Position numbers and translations under genes: made by a program. DNA of 51,035 bases from Prasinococcaceae sp. CCMP 1430. Lineage: Eukaryota > Prasinodermophyta > Palmophyllophyceae > Prasinococcales > Prasinococcaceae. The stretch covers positions 52,506 to 103,540 of the forward strand of contig RQSC01000626.1 of the NCBI GenBank assembly GCA_013416795.1. Direction: 5' to 3'. Position 1 is the stretch's first letter; each line of letters opens with the position of its first letter. This document shows, one piece after another, positions 1 to 10,400 of this stretch. The notes beneath the pieces are model-generated. The model did not search any database. It saw only the letters and a program-made list of their open reading frames with translations, and was not told the DNA's origin.

Positions 1-142
1 GGGCGACCCAGCAACAGCCCGGCAGAGGCGCGGCGGCGGAGGAGGAGGAGGGGCCGCGCGCGCGAGCGGCGCGCGCCACTCGCCTGCCGCGGTGTGGAGA
101 CCGGCGCCGCCCCCGGGGCGCCCCGTCCCGGGGCAGGGGCCG

Positions 143-2017
143 ATGGCGTTCACGACGCGCTCGCTGCGGGAGAATGGCGCGCCCGTGGAGAGCGCGGCGG
201 GCGCCATGGTGGGCCCGGGCTCGTACCTCGGGCAGGAAGCGTACAAAGTCTCGCAAGCGTACGCGCCATTCGCCTCAACGGCCGGGCGTGACATGGGTGG
301 CGCGAGCGGGTCGAGGGCTGTGCCAGGGCCCGGAGCGTACGCCAGCGCGCATGGCGGCATCGCTGGTGAAGTGCGCCGCCGCGCTGCGACGGCATCCAAC
401 TGCTTCGCGTCGGGCGTGAAGCGCTTTGAGGGCCCCGGCGTGGAGATGGCCGCGCCGACGCCCGGCCCGGGCACATACGCTGAGGGTAACGCGTGGGTCA
501 GGCGCGCTGGCTCCACGCCTGCGGCTGCCTTGGCGTCTCCGGCGCGGCGCATGACGTTTCGGCGCACCCCCACGGCGCCGAGTGTGCCTGCGCGCAACCA
601 GAGCTACGGATACGAGGAGGGCCGCAACGGCGAGCTGGTCATGCAGAGACCAAACATGACCGGACACGACGGTACCGGTGCCGACTCGGTGGGGCCGACG
701 CAGTACCGGCCCAACTTCAAGGCGCTCGAGCGCTCGCGCCAGACCAATTTCGGCGCCAGCCGCTCATCGCGCTCGGCGATTGGCGTGGGAGGTGGCGCGC
801 AGGACACGCCGGGGCCAGGGGCATATGCAACGCAGGGCCGCGGCGTGGGTGGGCTCGGTGGCAAGGTGGGACGCGGTGCGGATGGATCCGCAGCTGGGGG
901 TAGCAACAGCAGCGGAGAGGGCAGCGTGGCACCCGACGCCTTCGAGGCAGCGCAGGCAGCGCAGCCGTCGTCCAACTTCGCATCGCGCGTGCCGCGCTTA
1001 AGTGGCAGCGGTGATGATGGCGAGCAGCGTGACCCGGGGCCGGGACCTGGCACGTACGAGACGCTCAAAGCCATCACGCTCAAGTCGGCGCCACGAGCGC
1101 ATCAATTCTTTGGCTCGACATCCAAGCGGGCGTATGAAGTCGACGCACCTTCGCTGCTCTCGGCGCCGATGCAGCTCAAGACGCCTGGTCCCGGTCAGTA
1201 CGCGGAGCGGCGCACATCTTTCGCGCCCGCGCGGATGGGGCCAGACGCGGCGCCTTTCACATCGACGCAGCGGCGCTTCAGCATGGCTGGGACAGGCAGC
1301 AATCCCAAGGCGCTGCCCGGCCCAGGCCAGTACTCAAACGACGATCCGCGCTTCGTGAGCAGCGCGCTGGGTCGCAAGGTCGTGGGCCGCAATGGCGCCT
1401 TCGGAACGACCAGCGACAGATTCATTTCGAGCAGCAACCAGAGCAATGACGAGGCGCCGGGACCAGGTGCCTACATCGACTCGACCAAGCTCATCACAGG
1501 CGAGGGCATCAGGCAGGCGGCCATGCGCAAGCCGTCTGCAGCCTTCGCCTCGGGCACCATTCGCTTCAACCACAAACCCAGGACCGAGAACGGCGCTGAG
1601 GGCGGCGCTGTCGGTAGTAGCGAGAGCCTGGGCGCCCCGCCTCCAGGCACGTACGAGATGGATGATCCCTGGAAACGCGTGGGCAAGCAGCGCGCACCCG
1701 CGCGTCACGGCGGCGCCATTTTTATCTCGACGCAGCCGCGCTTCAAGGGCGCCGCAGCCGTGGGCGCGGGCAGCTGTGGGAGCGCGGCAGAGAACGAGAC
1801 GCCCGGCCCAGGCTATTATTCTACGGACGGCCAGCTCAGTGCCGGCGCCCGCCCACAGCTCGATCTGCGCCGCGGGCCGCGCGCGGGCTTCAACTCGAAC
1901 AGCGGTCGCTTCAAGAGTACCAACAGCTTCACGCCAGGCCCGGGTGCGTACGAGAACTCCCGGCCGGATCAGGCCCTGATCAGGCGTTCCTACAATGTCA
2001 CCATTGAGTCGATGTGA
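143..2017 (+). CDS. STPG-repeat (SHIPPO-type) axonemal protein
   Basis: Single-exon gene for a 624-residue protein carrying about a dozen regularly spaced sperm-tail PG-rich motifs: PGPGAY, PGPGTY, PGPGQY and PGPGYY, plus degenerate copies such as PPPGTY and VGPTQY. Between motifs lie stretches with recurring phenylalanine-rich segments of the type F-x-S/T-x-x-x-R-F, as in ODF3/CIMAP and STPG proteins. Family members are microtubule-associated, often microtubule inner proteins of motile cilia; that role is inferred here. The first in-frame ATG, at 143, was chosen; the frame is open upstream only through a GTG. The repeats run to the very C terminus (PGPGAYENS), so the protein looks complete. 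A TGTAAA motif lies 28 bases after the stop. TTC12-like and CFAP70-like genes in the same window support a flagellated organism. The exact orthologue cannot be named. Confidence 0.85.
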   Translation: MAFTTRSLRENGAPVESAAGAMVGPGSYLGQEAYKVSQAYAPFASTAGRDMGGASGSRAVPGPGAYASAHGGIAGEVRRRAATASNCFASGVKRFEGPGVEMAAPTPGPGTYAEGNAWVRRAGSTPAAALASPARRMTFRRTPTAPSVPARNQSYGYEEGRNGELVMQRPNMTGHDGTGADSVGPTQYRPNFKALERSRQTNFGASRSSRSAIGVGGGAQDTPGPGAYATQGRGVGGLGGKVGRGADGSAAGGSNSSGEGSVAPDAFEAAQAAQPSSNFASRVPRLSGSGDDGEQRDPGPGPGTYETLKAITLKSAPRAHQFFGSTSKRAYEVDAPSLLSAPMQLKTPGPGQYAERRTSFAPARMGPDAAPFTSTQRRFSMAGTGSNPKALPGPGQYSNDDPRFVSSALGRKVVGRNGAFGTTSDRFISSSNQSNDEAPGPGAYIDSTKLITGEGIRQAAMRKPSAAFASGTIRFNHKPRTENGAEGGAVGSSESLGAPPPGTYEMDDPWKRVGKQRAPARHGGAIFISTQPRFKGAAAVGAGSCGSAAENETPGPGYYSTDGQLSAGARPQLDLRRGPRAGFNSNSGRFKSTNSFTPGPGAYENSRPDQALIRRSYNVTIESM

Positions 2018-2514
2018 GCTCACAGCACCGGCGGGCGAACACTGTGTAAATTGCCAGCGGGTATTCACGACCACTCGCACGCCGCCGCCCGCGCGCCAGC
2101 TACCTCTTCACGCACCTGCCGTTATATGTGTCGTCGCACCTGCCCGTGCCGCGCGGACGGCCGCTACCGCTGGAGCGGCTGCACCTCGTCCCCCTCCTCC
2201 CCCCTCTAACCCCCTTCCCCCTCCTCGGCCCGCCGCGCGTGGCGTGCAAGTGCCGGCGGCGCCAGTGCCGACGCGATACTTTGGGTCTGGGTCAGGTACG
2301 CGCACGTTTCGTTGGCATTGTTGCGCGTAGGACGAGTGGAAAAGGGTTCGCAGAATTCTGGCTTTCAATCGCTTTCAACCGGCGTTTGCAGCCCGAGCGC
2401 GCGGCAGGCGGTGTGGCGCGCGCGGCGAAAGGGCACGCAGCGGCGCGCGCGCCACACAGGGCGCGGGCCGATACGCACGCCTCCTGCCACTCCGACGCCT
2501 CAGCCGCCGCCGCG
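2018..2514. other. Intergenic region between STPG and UBL-like genes
   Basis: About 500 bases without a convincing reading frame. It holds the TGTAAA motif at 2045-2050 behind the STPG gene, a C-rich pyrimidine stretch around 2190-2230, and the presumed promoter and 5' leader of the following gene. No RNA gene was seen. Confidence 0.5.
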
Positions 2515-3995
2515 ATGCCGTCTAACGGGCACAAGAAGATGCAGCCGCCGCGCGACTCCTACGCGGCGACGGCCAACGGCGTCCAGGTCGGCGTCATCCT
2601 CTAGCGCGGCTTCGGCCACGACTTCGTGTCGTGCGACGTCAGGTACGCAGCACGGAGTGTGGAGGCGCACGCGAGTAGGCGTGCAGGCTGCGGGCGGCGG
2701 CGGTGTCTGTGATGGGATGGGAGGAGCATAGAAATGCGCGCGAGGGAACACAAAACGGCACGGTGGGGCGCCGGCGGAGCGGGCCGCACCTTGCCATGCC
2801 CTGCCCTCCTCCTCTGCAACCCACGCCAAGGGGCCTCGGGCGCCGCAAAGCGCTGCGCCGCGCACGCCGCGCACGTCGCGCGTGCGCGCGCAAGCCGCGG
2901 CGCTTCGCGGCCCTTCTCACCGGCGACTCGTCGCATGCGCGCCCCACCCAGTGCCCCCGCATGCCGCCGCGCCGGCGCCGCCCCGCCGCGGCGAGCGCCC
3001 AGGAGGGGAGCGAGGGGAGACGAAGGGGTGCGCTCTGTCTGCCTTCGCGGTTTTTGAGCGCGGGTTGGCGGGGGTCAAAAAGCATTGATTTTCTACGATG
3101 AGCCCTTTATGATGTATGGGTCAGGGTCTGCAGAAAATGAAATCCGTCGGCCCGCCCAAGTGGCATGGGCGGCTTGCGCCCGTTCACCCACCGTGCGCGC
3201 GTGCGCGCGTGGCATGGCGCAGCCTGGGGGAGAGGAATCGGGGCGCGGATTCGCACGTGGTGTTGACCGCCGCGACTGCCCCCTCCCCCCCACACCCACA
3301 CCCACACACACATACACTCTGCAGGGTTAAGTACGATGAGACCATCGGCACGCTCAAGCAGCGCGCGGCGAAGAAGCTCGACATCCCTGTCCAGCAGATG
3401 CAGGTGTGTGCGCGCACGCTGGACGCAACGGCTTTATCCGTTAAGCTTAGGCTGCGCGCGCGTATTACGATGCAGCGCGGTGCTTTTTGCTGACGCGGCG
3501 GCGTGCATACAGCTTTTCTACAACGACCGCGAGCTCAAGCCCACGCCGCATGCGCTCAACGGTCTCGTGTACGATGAGATGACCCTCGGCGAGCTGTACA
3601 TCGGCCCTGGCGAGACTCTGTACGGGTATGACCTCGCTATCGCGCCTGACTACTGGCCGAAGAAGTACAACGAAGAGAAGGAGATGCTCGAGCTCATGCC
3701 CGAGTTCAAGGCGCTAGAGGCGGAGCCCGAGAAGCACGTGATGCCTGAGGTGGAGCGCGTGACGGACCCTGTGCTTTATGCTCGCGCCCGCAAGGTGTAC
3801 ACCACCGAACTGGACTGCAGCGGCAGAGTGGCCTTCAAGGGCATGATCGAGCCAGAGACGGCGAGCAAAGTGGCTTCGGAGAACTGGCCGGGCATTGCAG
3901 AGAAGGGCTGGCTGCCAGGAAAGTGGAACGAGGACAGGCACGCATTCCTAGGCTCGGCAGGCGGACAGGAGTACGTCGTGGCCAAGGCGGACTGA
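2515..3995 (+). CDS. Novel protein with N-terminal ubiquitin-like domain (in-frame TAG)
   Basis: Three exons are proposed: 2515-2642, 3325-3403 and 3513-3995, with introns starting GTACGC and GTGTGT, ending CAG, and CTGAC at 3490 before the second acceptor. Joined, they give 230 codons. The N-terminal 100 residues look like a ubiquitin fold: strand-turn-strand ending VSCDVRVKYD, helix TIGTLKQRAAKKLDIP, then MQLFYNDREL and a closing strand ending ETLYGYDL, somewhat like UBL5. The acidic C-terminal half (EEKEMLELMPEF onward, ending YVVAKAD) matches no family I recognise. In exon 1 the frame is interrupted by TAG at 2602-2604, between strand one (VQVGVIL) and RGFGHDFV. The 18 bases 2587-2604 happen to begin GT and end AG. 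Either the base is an error or polymorphism, the stop is read through, or the start lies elsewhere. Exons 2 and 3 are firm; exon 1 is less so. Confidence 0.6.
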
Positions 3996-4541
3996 TGCCC
4001 CTCGCGCACGTCGCGCCGCGCGCGGCACCGCGTACGCCGCACGCCGCCGCACCTCTTGCCGGACGACCCGGACGCCGCCATGTGCGTCAACCCGTGCGCG
4101 AGTGCCGGGCGCCCCGCTCGCCTCCCCCCGCCCCCCCTCCCCCGATCCTGTAAACAAGAAATCATCCCAGCCAGACGCCATCGACCGTATGCATGCATGC
4201 AATGTAGTGATTACAAACCCTGAAATTATTGAAAACCCGAAAACTATGTTGGGGTTGCGGCATGCCCTGCACGTGGCACGTTGGGTGCGGGGGCCGCCAC
4301 AGCACGCACCCGCGGCGCGCCGTTGCCCCGGTCTCGCTGCCGCCGCCTCGCCTTTGTTGGGAGGGGGGAGGGGGGAGGGACCGCCGAGCCGCTACGCGAA
4401 CCCGTGTGCCCGCGTCGTGCGGAGCGCTCGTGGCGCGACGGGCGAGGGGAAGGAGCGAGGGAGAGCGCGTGTGCGCGCGCGTGCGCGCGGCGTCGCCGTC
4501 GGGGCTTTCTGCCCGCCGCGGGCCGGCGCGCAAGCTCCACG
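3996..4541. other. Intergenic region with telo-box-like AT-rich island
   Basis: No gene is seen. It holds TGTAAA at 4149-4154 behind the ubiquitin-like gene, a TGCATGCATGCA run near 4190-4200, and an AT-rich island at 4203-4250 with the 16-mer TACAAACCCTGAAATT at 4212-4227, which recurs exactly at 22525-22540. The rest is GC-rich presumed promoter of the EngB gene. Confidence 0.5.
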
Positions 4542-5708
4542 ATGCACGCAGCGACGCTCGGCGCGCGGCGCGCGGCGGTGGCGGCGCGCGCGCAAGCGGG
4601 ACGTGGAGGTAGCCCTCGCGTGCGTCCGCTGCGTGCGGTCGCCGCCGCCGCCGGCAAGACGCCCACGGCGGGCGATACGGACGGAGCAAGGACCTTTGCC
4701 GAGGCCGAGCGCATGCCGGTACCCAAGAACTTCAGGGTCAAGATCGAGACCGCGAAGTGCGTCTTGCGCGCGCGCCGCCTCTCAGCCTCGGCCCCCGACG
4801 CGCGCGCTCGTCACTGACGCGAACACTCGCCGCGCGCGCCGCGTAGGTACATCAAGTCGAGCGTGAAGGTCGAGCAGTGCCCGCGCGACGGCCTGACGGA
4901 GATCGCCGTCATCGGGCGCTCCAACGTGGGCAAGAGCTCGCTCATCAACGCGCTCACGCGAAGTGAGGGCCTCGCCAAGGTCTCCAAGACACCCGGTAAG
5001 ACGCGCACCATCAACCACTTCCTCATCAACGGCCAGTGGTACCTCGTCGACCTGCCCGGGTATGGCTTCGCGGAGAGGCAGGCGTCGGAGCGCGAGGTGT
5101 GGCAGGAGTTCACCCGCGAGTACTTCCTGGACCGCAAGAACCTCGCGACAGTGCTACTGCTCGTGGACTCGAGCGTCGAGCCGCAGCAAATCGACCTCGA
5201 CGCCCTCGCGTGGATGGGGGAGAACCAAATACCCGTCTCTCTGGTCTTCACGAAGATCGACAAGAAGCGCAAGGGGTCTTCCAACGCCGACAACATCAAG
5301 GCGTTCAAGGAGGCTGTCGGCAGGAACTGGTGCGAAAGCCTCGCCCGCTTGTGTCCGCCCGCCCGCCCCATGCGTCGCAATGCGTGCATGCACCTACGCG
5401 CACGAGTGCCTGAGGAGGAGAGTGCACCAGCAACCGTCCATTCTTGCCGCTGACGCGCCTCGGGGACCGTGGCACGCTCGCTGCACTGCCACTGCTCTTC
5501 GCGCGCGCCCGCACCACACACATGCCGTCCACCCCACAGGGACGTGCTCCCGCCGTGCCTGGAGACGTCTGCCGCGCGCAACTCGGGCCTCGGCAACGTG
5601 CTGCAGCATGTGGCCGGCGTGCGCGCGTTCTACGAGAAGGAGGCCAAGCCGACGGCGGGCAAAAAGGGCTCAGACGCGCGCTTCATGCGCATGCTGCAGG
5701 GCAACTGA
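4542..5708 (+). CDS. EngB/YihA-family organellar GTPase
   Basis: Exons 4542-4756, 4847-5329 and 5540-5708 join in frame to 288 residues. This TRAFAC-class GTPase is related to bacterial EngB (YsxC), a late large-ribosomal-subunit assembly factor. Motifs visible: G1 GRSNVGKSS, G3 DLPGYG, G4 FTKIDK and G5 ETSA, plus the family-specific TPGKTRTINHF around switch I. The roughly 65 residues before the domain are Ala/Arg-rich (MHAATLGARRAAVAARAQ), a typical organelle presequence, so plastid or mitochondrial ribosome assembly is inferred. Both introns start GTGCG and have CTGAC branch motifs (4814, 5450). The start is the only ATG in frame with a presequence. The C terminus is complete (RFMRMLQGN). 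The gene is tail to tail with the next one, 148 bases away. Confidence 0.93.
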
Positions 5709-5856
5709 GCGTTCGCCGCGCGCCCACTGTACGTGTACCATAACGACGGACAACTGAGAGCAAAGAAGAGCACCGGGGAGAGCGCATAGGAAAAAATCGG
5801 GGCAGGGTGTATTAGGCATGCGCTCGCTTGCCGCTTGCGCTCACGCAGCCGCGCCT

Positions 5857-6540
5857 TCACGGCCGCTTGGCGATGCGATCCTCCCACATGTCCGCATCGG
5901 CATCCTCCGCGAGGCTGCGCGGGGATACGAGCGACTGCACGCGGTCGAGCTTGGTCTCCATCCACACGTCCAGGTCCTCCTCGGAGTCGCACCAGCCAAG
6001 CGCGCGCAGCCGCGCCTCCGAGCTGTCGAGACGCTGCTCCTTGTACCACTCATCGAGCGCCGCCTTGGCACGCGACACATGCACGTTCTGTGTTCGCGCA
6101 AGCACCTTGCGCTCGCGGTCGGCCGCCTGCCTCTCCTTGTCGCGAGCGATGTTTTCCGCGGCGCGCTCCTTCCGCAGTCTCTTTCGCTCGGCGAGCGCCG
6201 TCTCGTCGCGCTGGCCTGCGCGCGCGCGCTCCTCGGCTTCGCGCGCTGCCGTGCGCTTGTACTCCTCGCCGAACTCAGCGCGCAGCCGCTGCATCTCGCG
6301 CCGGTACTCGGCGCGCGCAGTGCTGAAGTCCTTGTCGTCGCCGCCGACGACTCCGTGGCCGCCACGCGTCTTGGGCGCACCGCCAGTCGAGTAGCATCGC
6401 AGGTCACATAGGCGTGCCGTCGCCCCTCCGCCGCCCCTTCCCAGCCGGCCTACCCCAGCTGCCCAAGGCAGCGTGGCCGCGGTGGCGGTCGCCGCTGTCG
6501 CTGCGCGAGCGGCACGCGCTCCCGCCGCGCGCGCGCCCAT
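5857..6540 (-). CDS. Probable mitochondrial coiled-coil protein, function unknown
   Basis: Uninterrupted minus-strand frame; with the ATG at 6540 it encodes 227 residues. The first 55 residues are rich in Ala, Arg and Gly without acids and end in ARLCDLRCYSTGG, which looks like a mitochondrial presequence with an R-2/R-3 type cleavage site (RCYS). The body, about residues 70-165, is strongly charged (EYRREMQRLRAEFGEEYKR and ERKRLRKERAAENIARDKERQAADRER), predicting a long helix or coiled coil, followed by DEWYKEQRLDSSEARL and an acidic tail ending MWEDRIAKRP. Small coiled-coil mitoribosomal subunits such as mS26 look like this, but I cannot show homology. The frame is open farther upstream without a better start. 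It is divergent from the plastid FTRV gene. Confidence 0.6.
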   Translation of the reverse strand: MGARAAGARAARAATAATATAATLPWAAGVGRLGRGGGGATARLCDLRCYSTGGAPKTRGGHGVVGGDDKDFSTARAEYRREMQRLRAEFGEEYKRTAAREAEERARAGQRDETALAERKRLRKERAAENIARDKERQAADRERKVLARTQNVHVSRAKAALDEWYKEQRLDSSEARLRALGWCDSEEDLDVWMETKLDRVQSLVSPRSLAEDADADMWEDRIAKRP

Positions 6541-6950
6541 CCCGCCGCGCCCTCCTCCGACTCCGAGAGGGCTCTGAGGCGCCAAGCCCTGGCAGCACGG
6601 CGCGGCCCGGCGCGCGCCGCCCTCCCCGCACGCGTGCGCGAGCGCGCGGGCGCACGCGCAGTGGCGAGAGCACTGCTGCGCGCCGCGCTGCCTCGCCTCC
6701 ACCCTAAAAACAACCATTCGCTCAATGGTCCGGCGGCGTCACCACAGGGCGCGCGGCACGCGGCACGCGGCGCCCGGTGAGAGACAAGCTTGTATCTGCC
6801 TGCTCCCATCCCACCCACACGCGCGCGCGCGCCCCGCTCTCTCTCTCTCGCGCGCGCGCTCGCGCACTGTCCCTCCCGCCGCCCGGCGGACGGGCGGAAG
6901 CGGGAGGTCGCAGGGGGAGGTGGGTGGGAGAGGCAGAGGTAACGGCGGCG
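6541..6950. promoter_or_regulatory. Divergent intergenic region (mitochondrial protein / FTRV)
   Basis: The 410 bases between two head-to-head start codons, presumably holding both promoters. It contains an alternating CG/CT tract (GCGCGCGC then CTCTCTCTCTC) around 6822-6860. No TATA-like box is evident, and no RNA gene was seen. Confidence 0.4.
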
Positions 6951-7238
6951 ATGGCCGCGGCGGCGGCGCTCGCGCTTCCCGCTGCGCGCGTGCGCCCGCG
7001 GTGCATGGCGATCGGCGTGGGCAGCCGCGTGAAGGTGGCCAAGCCAGTCACATGCTACCAAATGCCCGGCTTCAAGGATGGCAAGCAGATGGAGGGCATG
7101 GAGGGCGTCGTGGACAAGGTCATCGACACGAACCTCAGCGCGACGCAGAAAATCAGGGTGAAGTTCGAGTTTGAGGCCGACGGCAAGCGGAAAAAGGCCT
7201 CCGCCCACTTCGCCGAGGGTGAGCTCGAGGAGGTGTGA
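6951..7238 (+). CDS. FTRV: Ferredoxin-thioredoxin reductase, variable (alpha) chain
   Basis: Single-exon gene for 95 residues. The variable chain is the small SH3-like subunit that clamps the iron-sulfur catalytic chain and helps pass electrons from ferredoxin to thioredoxins in the plastid stroma, linking light to enzyme activation. Matching features: VGSRVKVAKPVTCYQMPGF at the start of the barrel, EGMEGVVDKVI, IRVKFEF and the C-terminal AHFAEGELEEV, corresponding to the usual HLxxDELE ending. About 23 Ala/Arg-rich residues precede the domain (MAAAAALALPAARVRPRCMA), a short plastid-targeting sequence without an obvious secretory signal peptide. The ATG at 6951 was preferred; farther upstream the frame is low-complexity. 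It ends tail to tail with CAND1. This gene is the clearest evidence that the organism has a plastid. Confidence 0.88.
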   Translation: MAAAAALALPAARVRPRCMAIGVGSRVKVAKPVTCYQMPGFKDGKQMEGMEGVVDKVIDTNLSATQKIRVKFEFEADGKRKKASAHFAEGELEEV

Positions 7239-7410
7239 GGGCGCTCGGAGCATCCCGGTCGTACGAGGCGCGCCGCGCCGCCCGCTGGCCGGCCTCGCAC
7301 CAACACGTGCTGCCATGTATCTTATGTTCTTAAAATCTCACAGACCAGCGGGCGGGCGGGTGGTGTGCGTGTGCGCGCGAGAGGGGCGCGAGCGTGAGGT
7401 GAGGGCGACC

Positions 7411-10400
7411 TCAGTCGACGTCCATCGCGTCGGCGTCGCCGCCACCGTGGGCGTCGGCACCGACCTCAGCGCGCGCGGCCTTGATCCTGGGGGCGATCTT
7501 GGCGTCCTTCTCGAGCTTGGCGAGCATTTCGGTGAACTCGGCGCACGAGAGGTCCTTGATGAGCTCCGCCTTTGCGATGCAGCGTGCCGCGCCGCGCAGC
7601 ATGTCCTCGTGGCGGTCTACCTCCTGCTTGACGGCGTCGCTCTTGAGACGCGCTGCGAAGGTCTTGGCGAGCGGCGCGCAAAGAGCGGGCAGCGCGGCCG
7701 CGACGTCGGCCGGCCGCGTGCTCGTCAGCCGCTCCAGCGTAATGTGCGCAAAAACCTTGATCTCGTACGCGTCGTCGAGCGCGGACACCAGCGCTTGAAG
7801 TAGCGGCGCCGGCTCGAGCAGCGGCGCGAGCGATGGTGAGGCCAGCAGGGTGTCCAGGCACTCGAAGGACGCCTTGCGCAGCTCCAGGCCGTCGTCAATC
7901 TTGTGCTTGAAGGGCCCCAAGTCGACCATGCGCACCATGTCCTCGCGGATGGCCGTCTGAGCGTACAGCACGGGCAGGAGACTGGGCAGGAGACCGTGTA
8001 CCAGCGCGGGCTTGTTGTGTACCGCCGAGCTCAGCGCCAGCGCAGCGGCGCGCCGCACGTGCCTGTCGTCGTCGCCGAGCAGGCCTAGCAGCGTGGGCGC
8101 CGCCGCCGCGAGCGCCTCGTCCGCCTGCGTGGGCCGGTCGACGAACACGTAGCGAGCAGCAGAAGCTGCAGCGTACCGCAGCGCGACCTTGTCCGATGCC
8201 GCATTGGCCGCGATCACCGGAACGGCCACCGCAGGGGAGAGCAGGGCGAGCTTGCCGAGGCATTCCGCGACTACGTTCCGCACGCCCTCCTCCTCGCTCT
8301 CGCTCATGCTTAGCAGCAGGTCGATGGCAGCTTGCACGTCGCCTTCGCTGAGCGCCGGGGTGGCCTCGTCGACCTCGCCGGTGACAGCCGCGGCGCTCGT
8401 GGGCGTCGAGCCCTGCACGCCAGCCTGGCACATTATCACCTCGCGCAGCGCCTGCAAGAGCAGGTAGTTGAGCTTGGCATCGCTGCCCACGCGCTGGAAA
8501 ATGAATGGGAGGTAGGCGGTAGGATTGCCAGCGGCAATGCCTCCAAGGGCAAAGCTCGCGGCGCTCTTCACCGACTCCGACGCGCTCGCAGACGTGAGCT
8601 CCGCAGCAACCGCCTCGGCCGCGCCAGCATGGGCCGACATGTCCATCTTGCGGCCCATCTGACCCAGACATAAGAGAGACAGTAGCACTTCGGCCTCATT
8701 GGTGCCATCGCTGAGCCCGCCCATCAGCGCGTTGACAGAAGCAGCACACTGTGCAGAGCCCGCGGCAACGCACAGCCCGGCGGCGCAGCGGGCGGCTCCG
8801 CCTGCCGCCGAGGCGGCGGCAGCGCCGCCTGAGCTCGCGGCGGCCGCGACCGCGTCGCGCGCGGCCTTCATGAGCTCGGAGTGCAGCTCGTCGAACGATG
8901 CCTGAGGGGCATTGACGCTGGCCAGCGCAGCAAAAAAGGCCTGCAGAGCGCGCAGGGCGCCGCCCTGGAGCAGCGGCGAGCGTGCCAGCTGCAGCGCAGG
9001 CTTGAGAGCCTTGTCCACCACAGTTGCGGACACAGCCGGCGCCGCGTGAAGGGAGGTCACGCACAGGCGAAGCGCCGCGGCCGCGAGGTTGAGGTCATCC
9101 GACACTATCAGTGCCGCGCTCTCCTTGATGGCGCCAGCCAGGCTCTCGGCATCGGGGGCACCGGCTTTCGCGCCCGCGAGCGAGATGAGGGCTTGCAGTG
9201 CCGCAGCGCGCATGGTGTGGTCCGCCTGGCGCACGAGGGGGCTGAAGGCAGCAGCGGCACGCGCGGAAATGGCCGACAGATCAATGGCCAACGGGGACGA
9301 CGACACGCGCGTGAGGGCGCGCACCGCCGCGAGTCGGGTCACCTCGTTGTCCACCTTGTCGAGCAGGGACTCGAGCATGTCGCTCGCACGTGCGTTCGGG
9401 AGATCACCCAGCTCGCTGACGAGCATGGACGCAGCCGTGATGGCGCGCTCCTTGACCTCCAGGTCCTGATCGGTCGCCGCCATGCGCGCAGCGACCACGT
9501 CGGAAACGCTGGTGATGCTTGTCACGAGGTCAGCGGGCACTGCGCCGCCTGGCTCCCGCACTGCCTTCAGGGCCTGGGCAATACATGCCAGTCCCGCGGC
9601 CGCCACCTTGTAGTACTTGTCGTTGGCAGCCTCGCACAGCGGGGCGATCAGCACCCCGAGGTGCGGCTGTACGTCTCCAGCGGCATGCGTGTCGAGCAGC
9701 ACCTCGATGAAGTTGAGCGCTTCCACCTTCATCGCGCCCGCGCCTGCGGCGTCCTCCGCGAGGGCAGCCGCCGCAGCATCGAGGAGCGACCCAACTTGCT
9801 CCGCGAAGCAGCCTGGCAGCACGCCGCAGGTCTGCGCTAGTAGGCCGAAGGCGGCCATCCGCGCCTTCCCCTCCTTTGCCTTGGCTTCGCGGAGCTGGCG
9901 GGCGAGAGCCTTCACCAGAGCCGGCACCTCGGCCGCCAGGGCGTCGCCTTGCTTTTTGGCACAGCCAAGTAGCGCACCGTACGCCGCGAAGACGTCGAGG
10001 CGCACCACTTCCTCGCGGTCGCGGAAGCGCCCAATCAGGCGGGCCGACGCCGCGTGGAACCCGCCCTCGGCCGAGACGGTCTGTGGCTGCGCTGCGAACA
10101 CCGTGGCCGCACTGCGCGCACTCGCACGGCGGACCTTCCAGCTCGTGTCCTCATCGTCCGAGTAGTCTCCCTCATCGTCCTCGTAATCGTCGTCGTCACC
10201 GTCCATTATCTCGTCGTCCCCGTCGCTGTCCTCGTCGTCGGCGTAGTTGGGATCGTAGGACAGCAGCTCGAGCGACACGTCGAGCGCATCAGCGGCCAGC
10301 GGCGCCGCCTGCGCATGGCAGCGCTTCATCATAGCCTCAATGGCACCCAATGCAGCCTCCCGCAGCTCGTCGTCCTCTGGGCCCTCGCCTGCGGAGCGCA

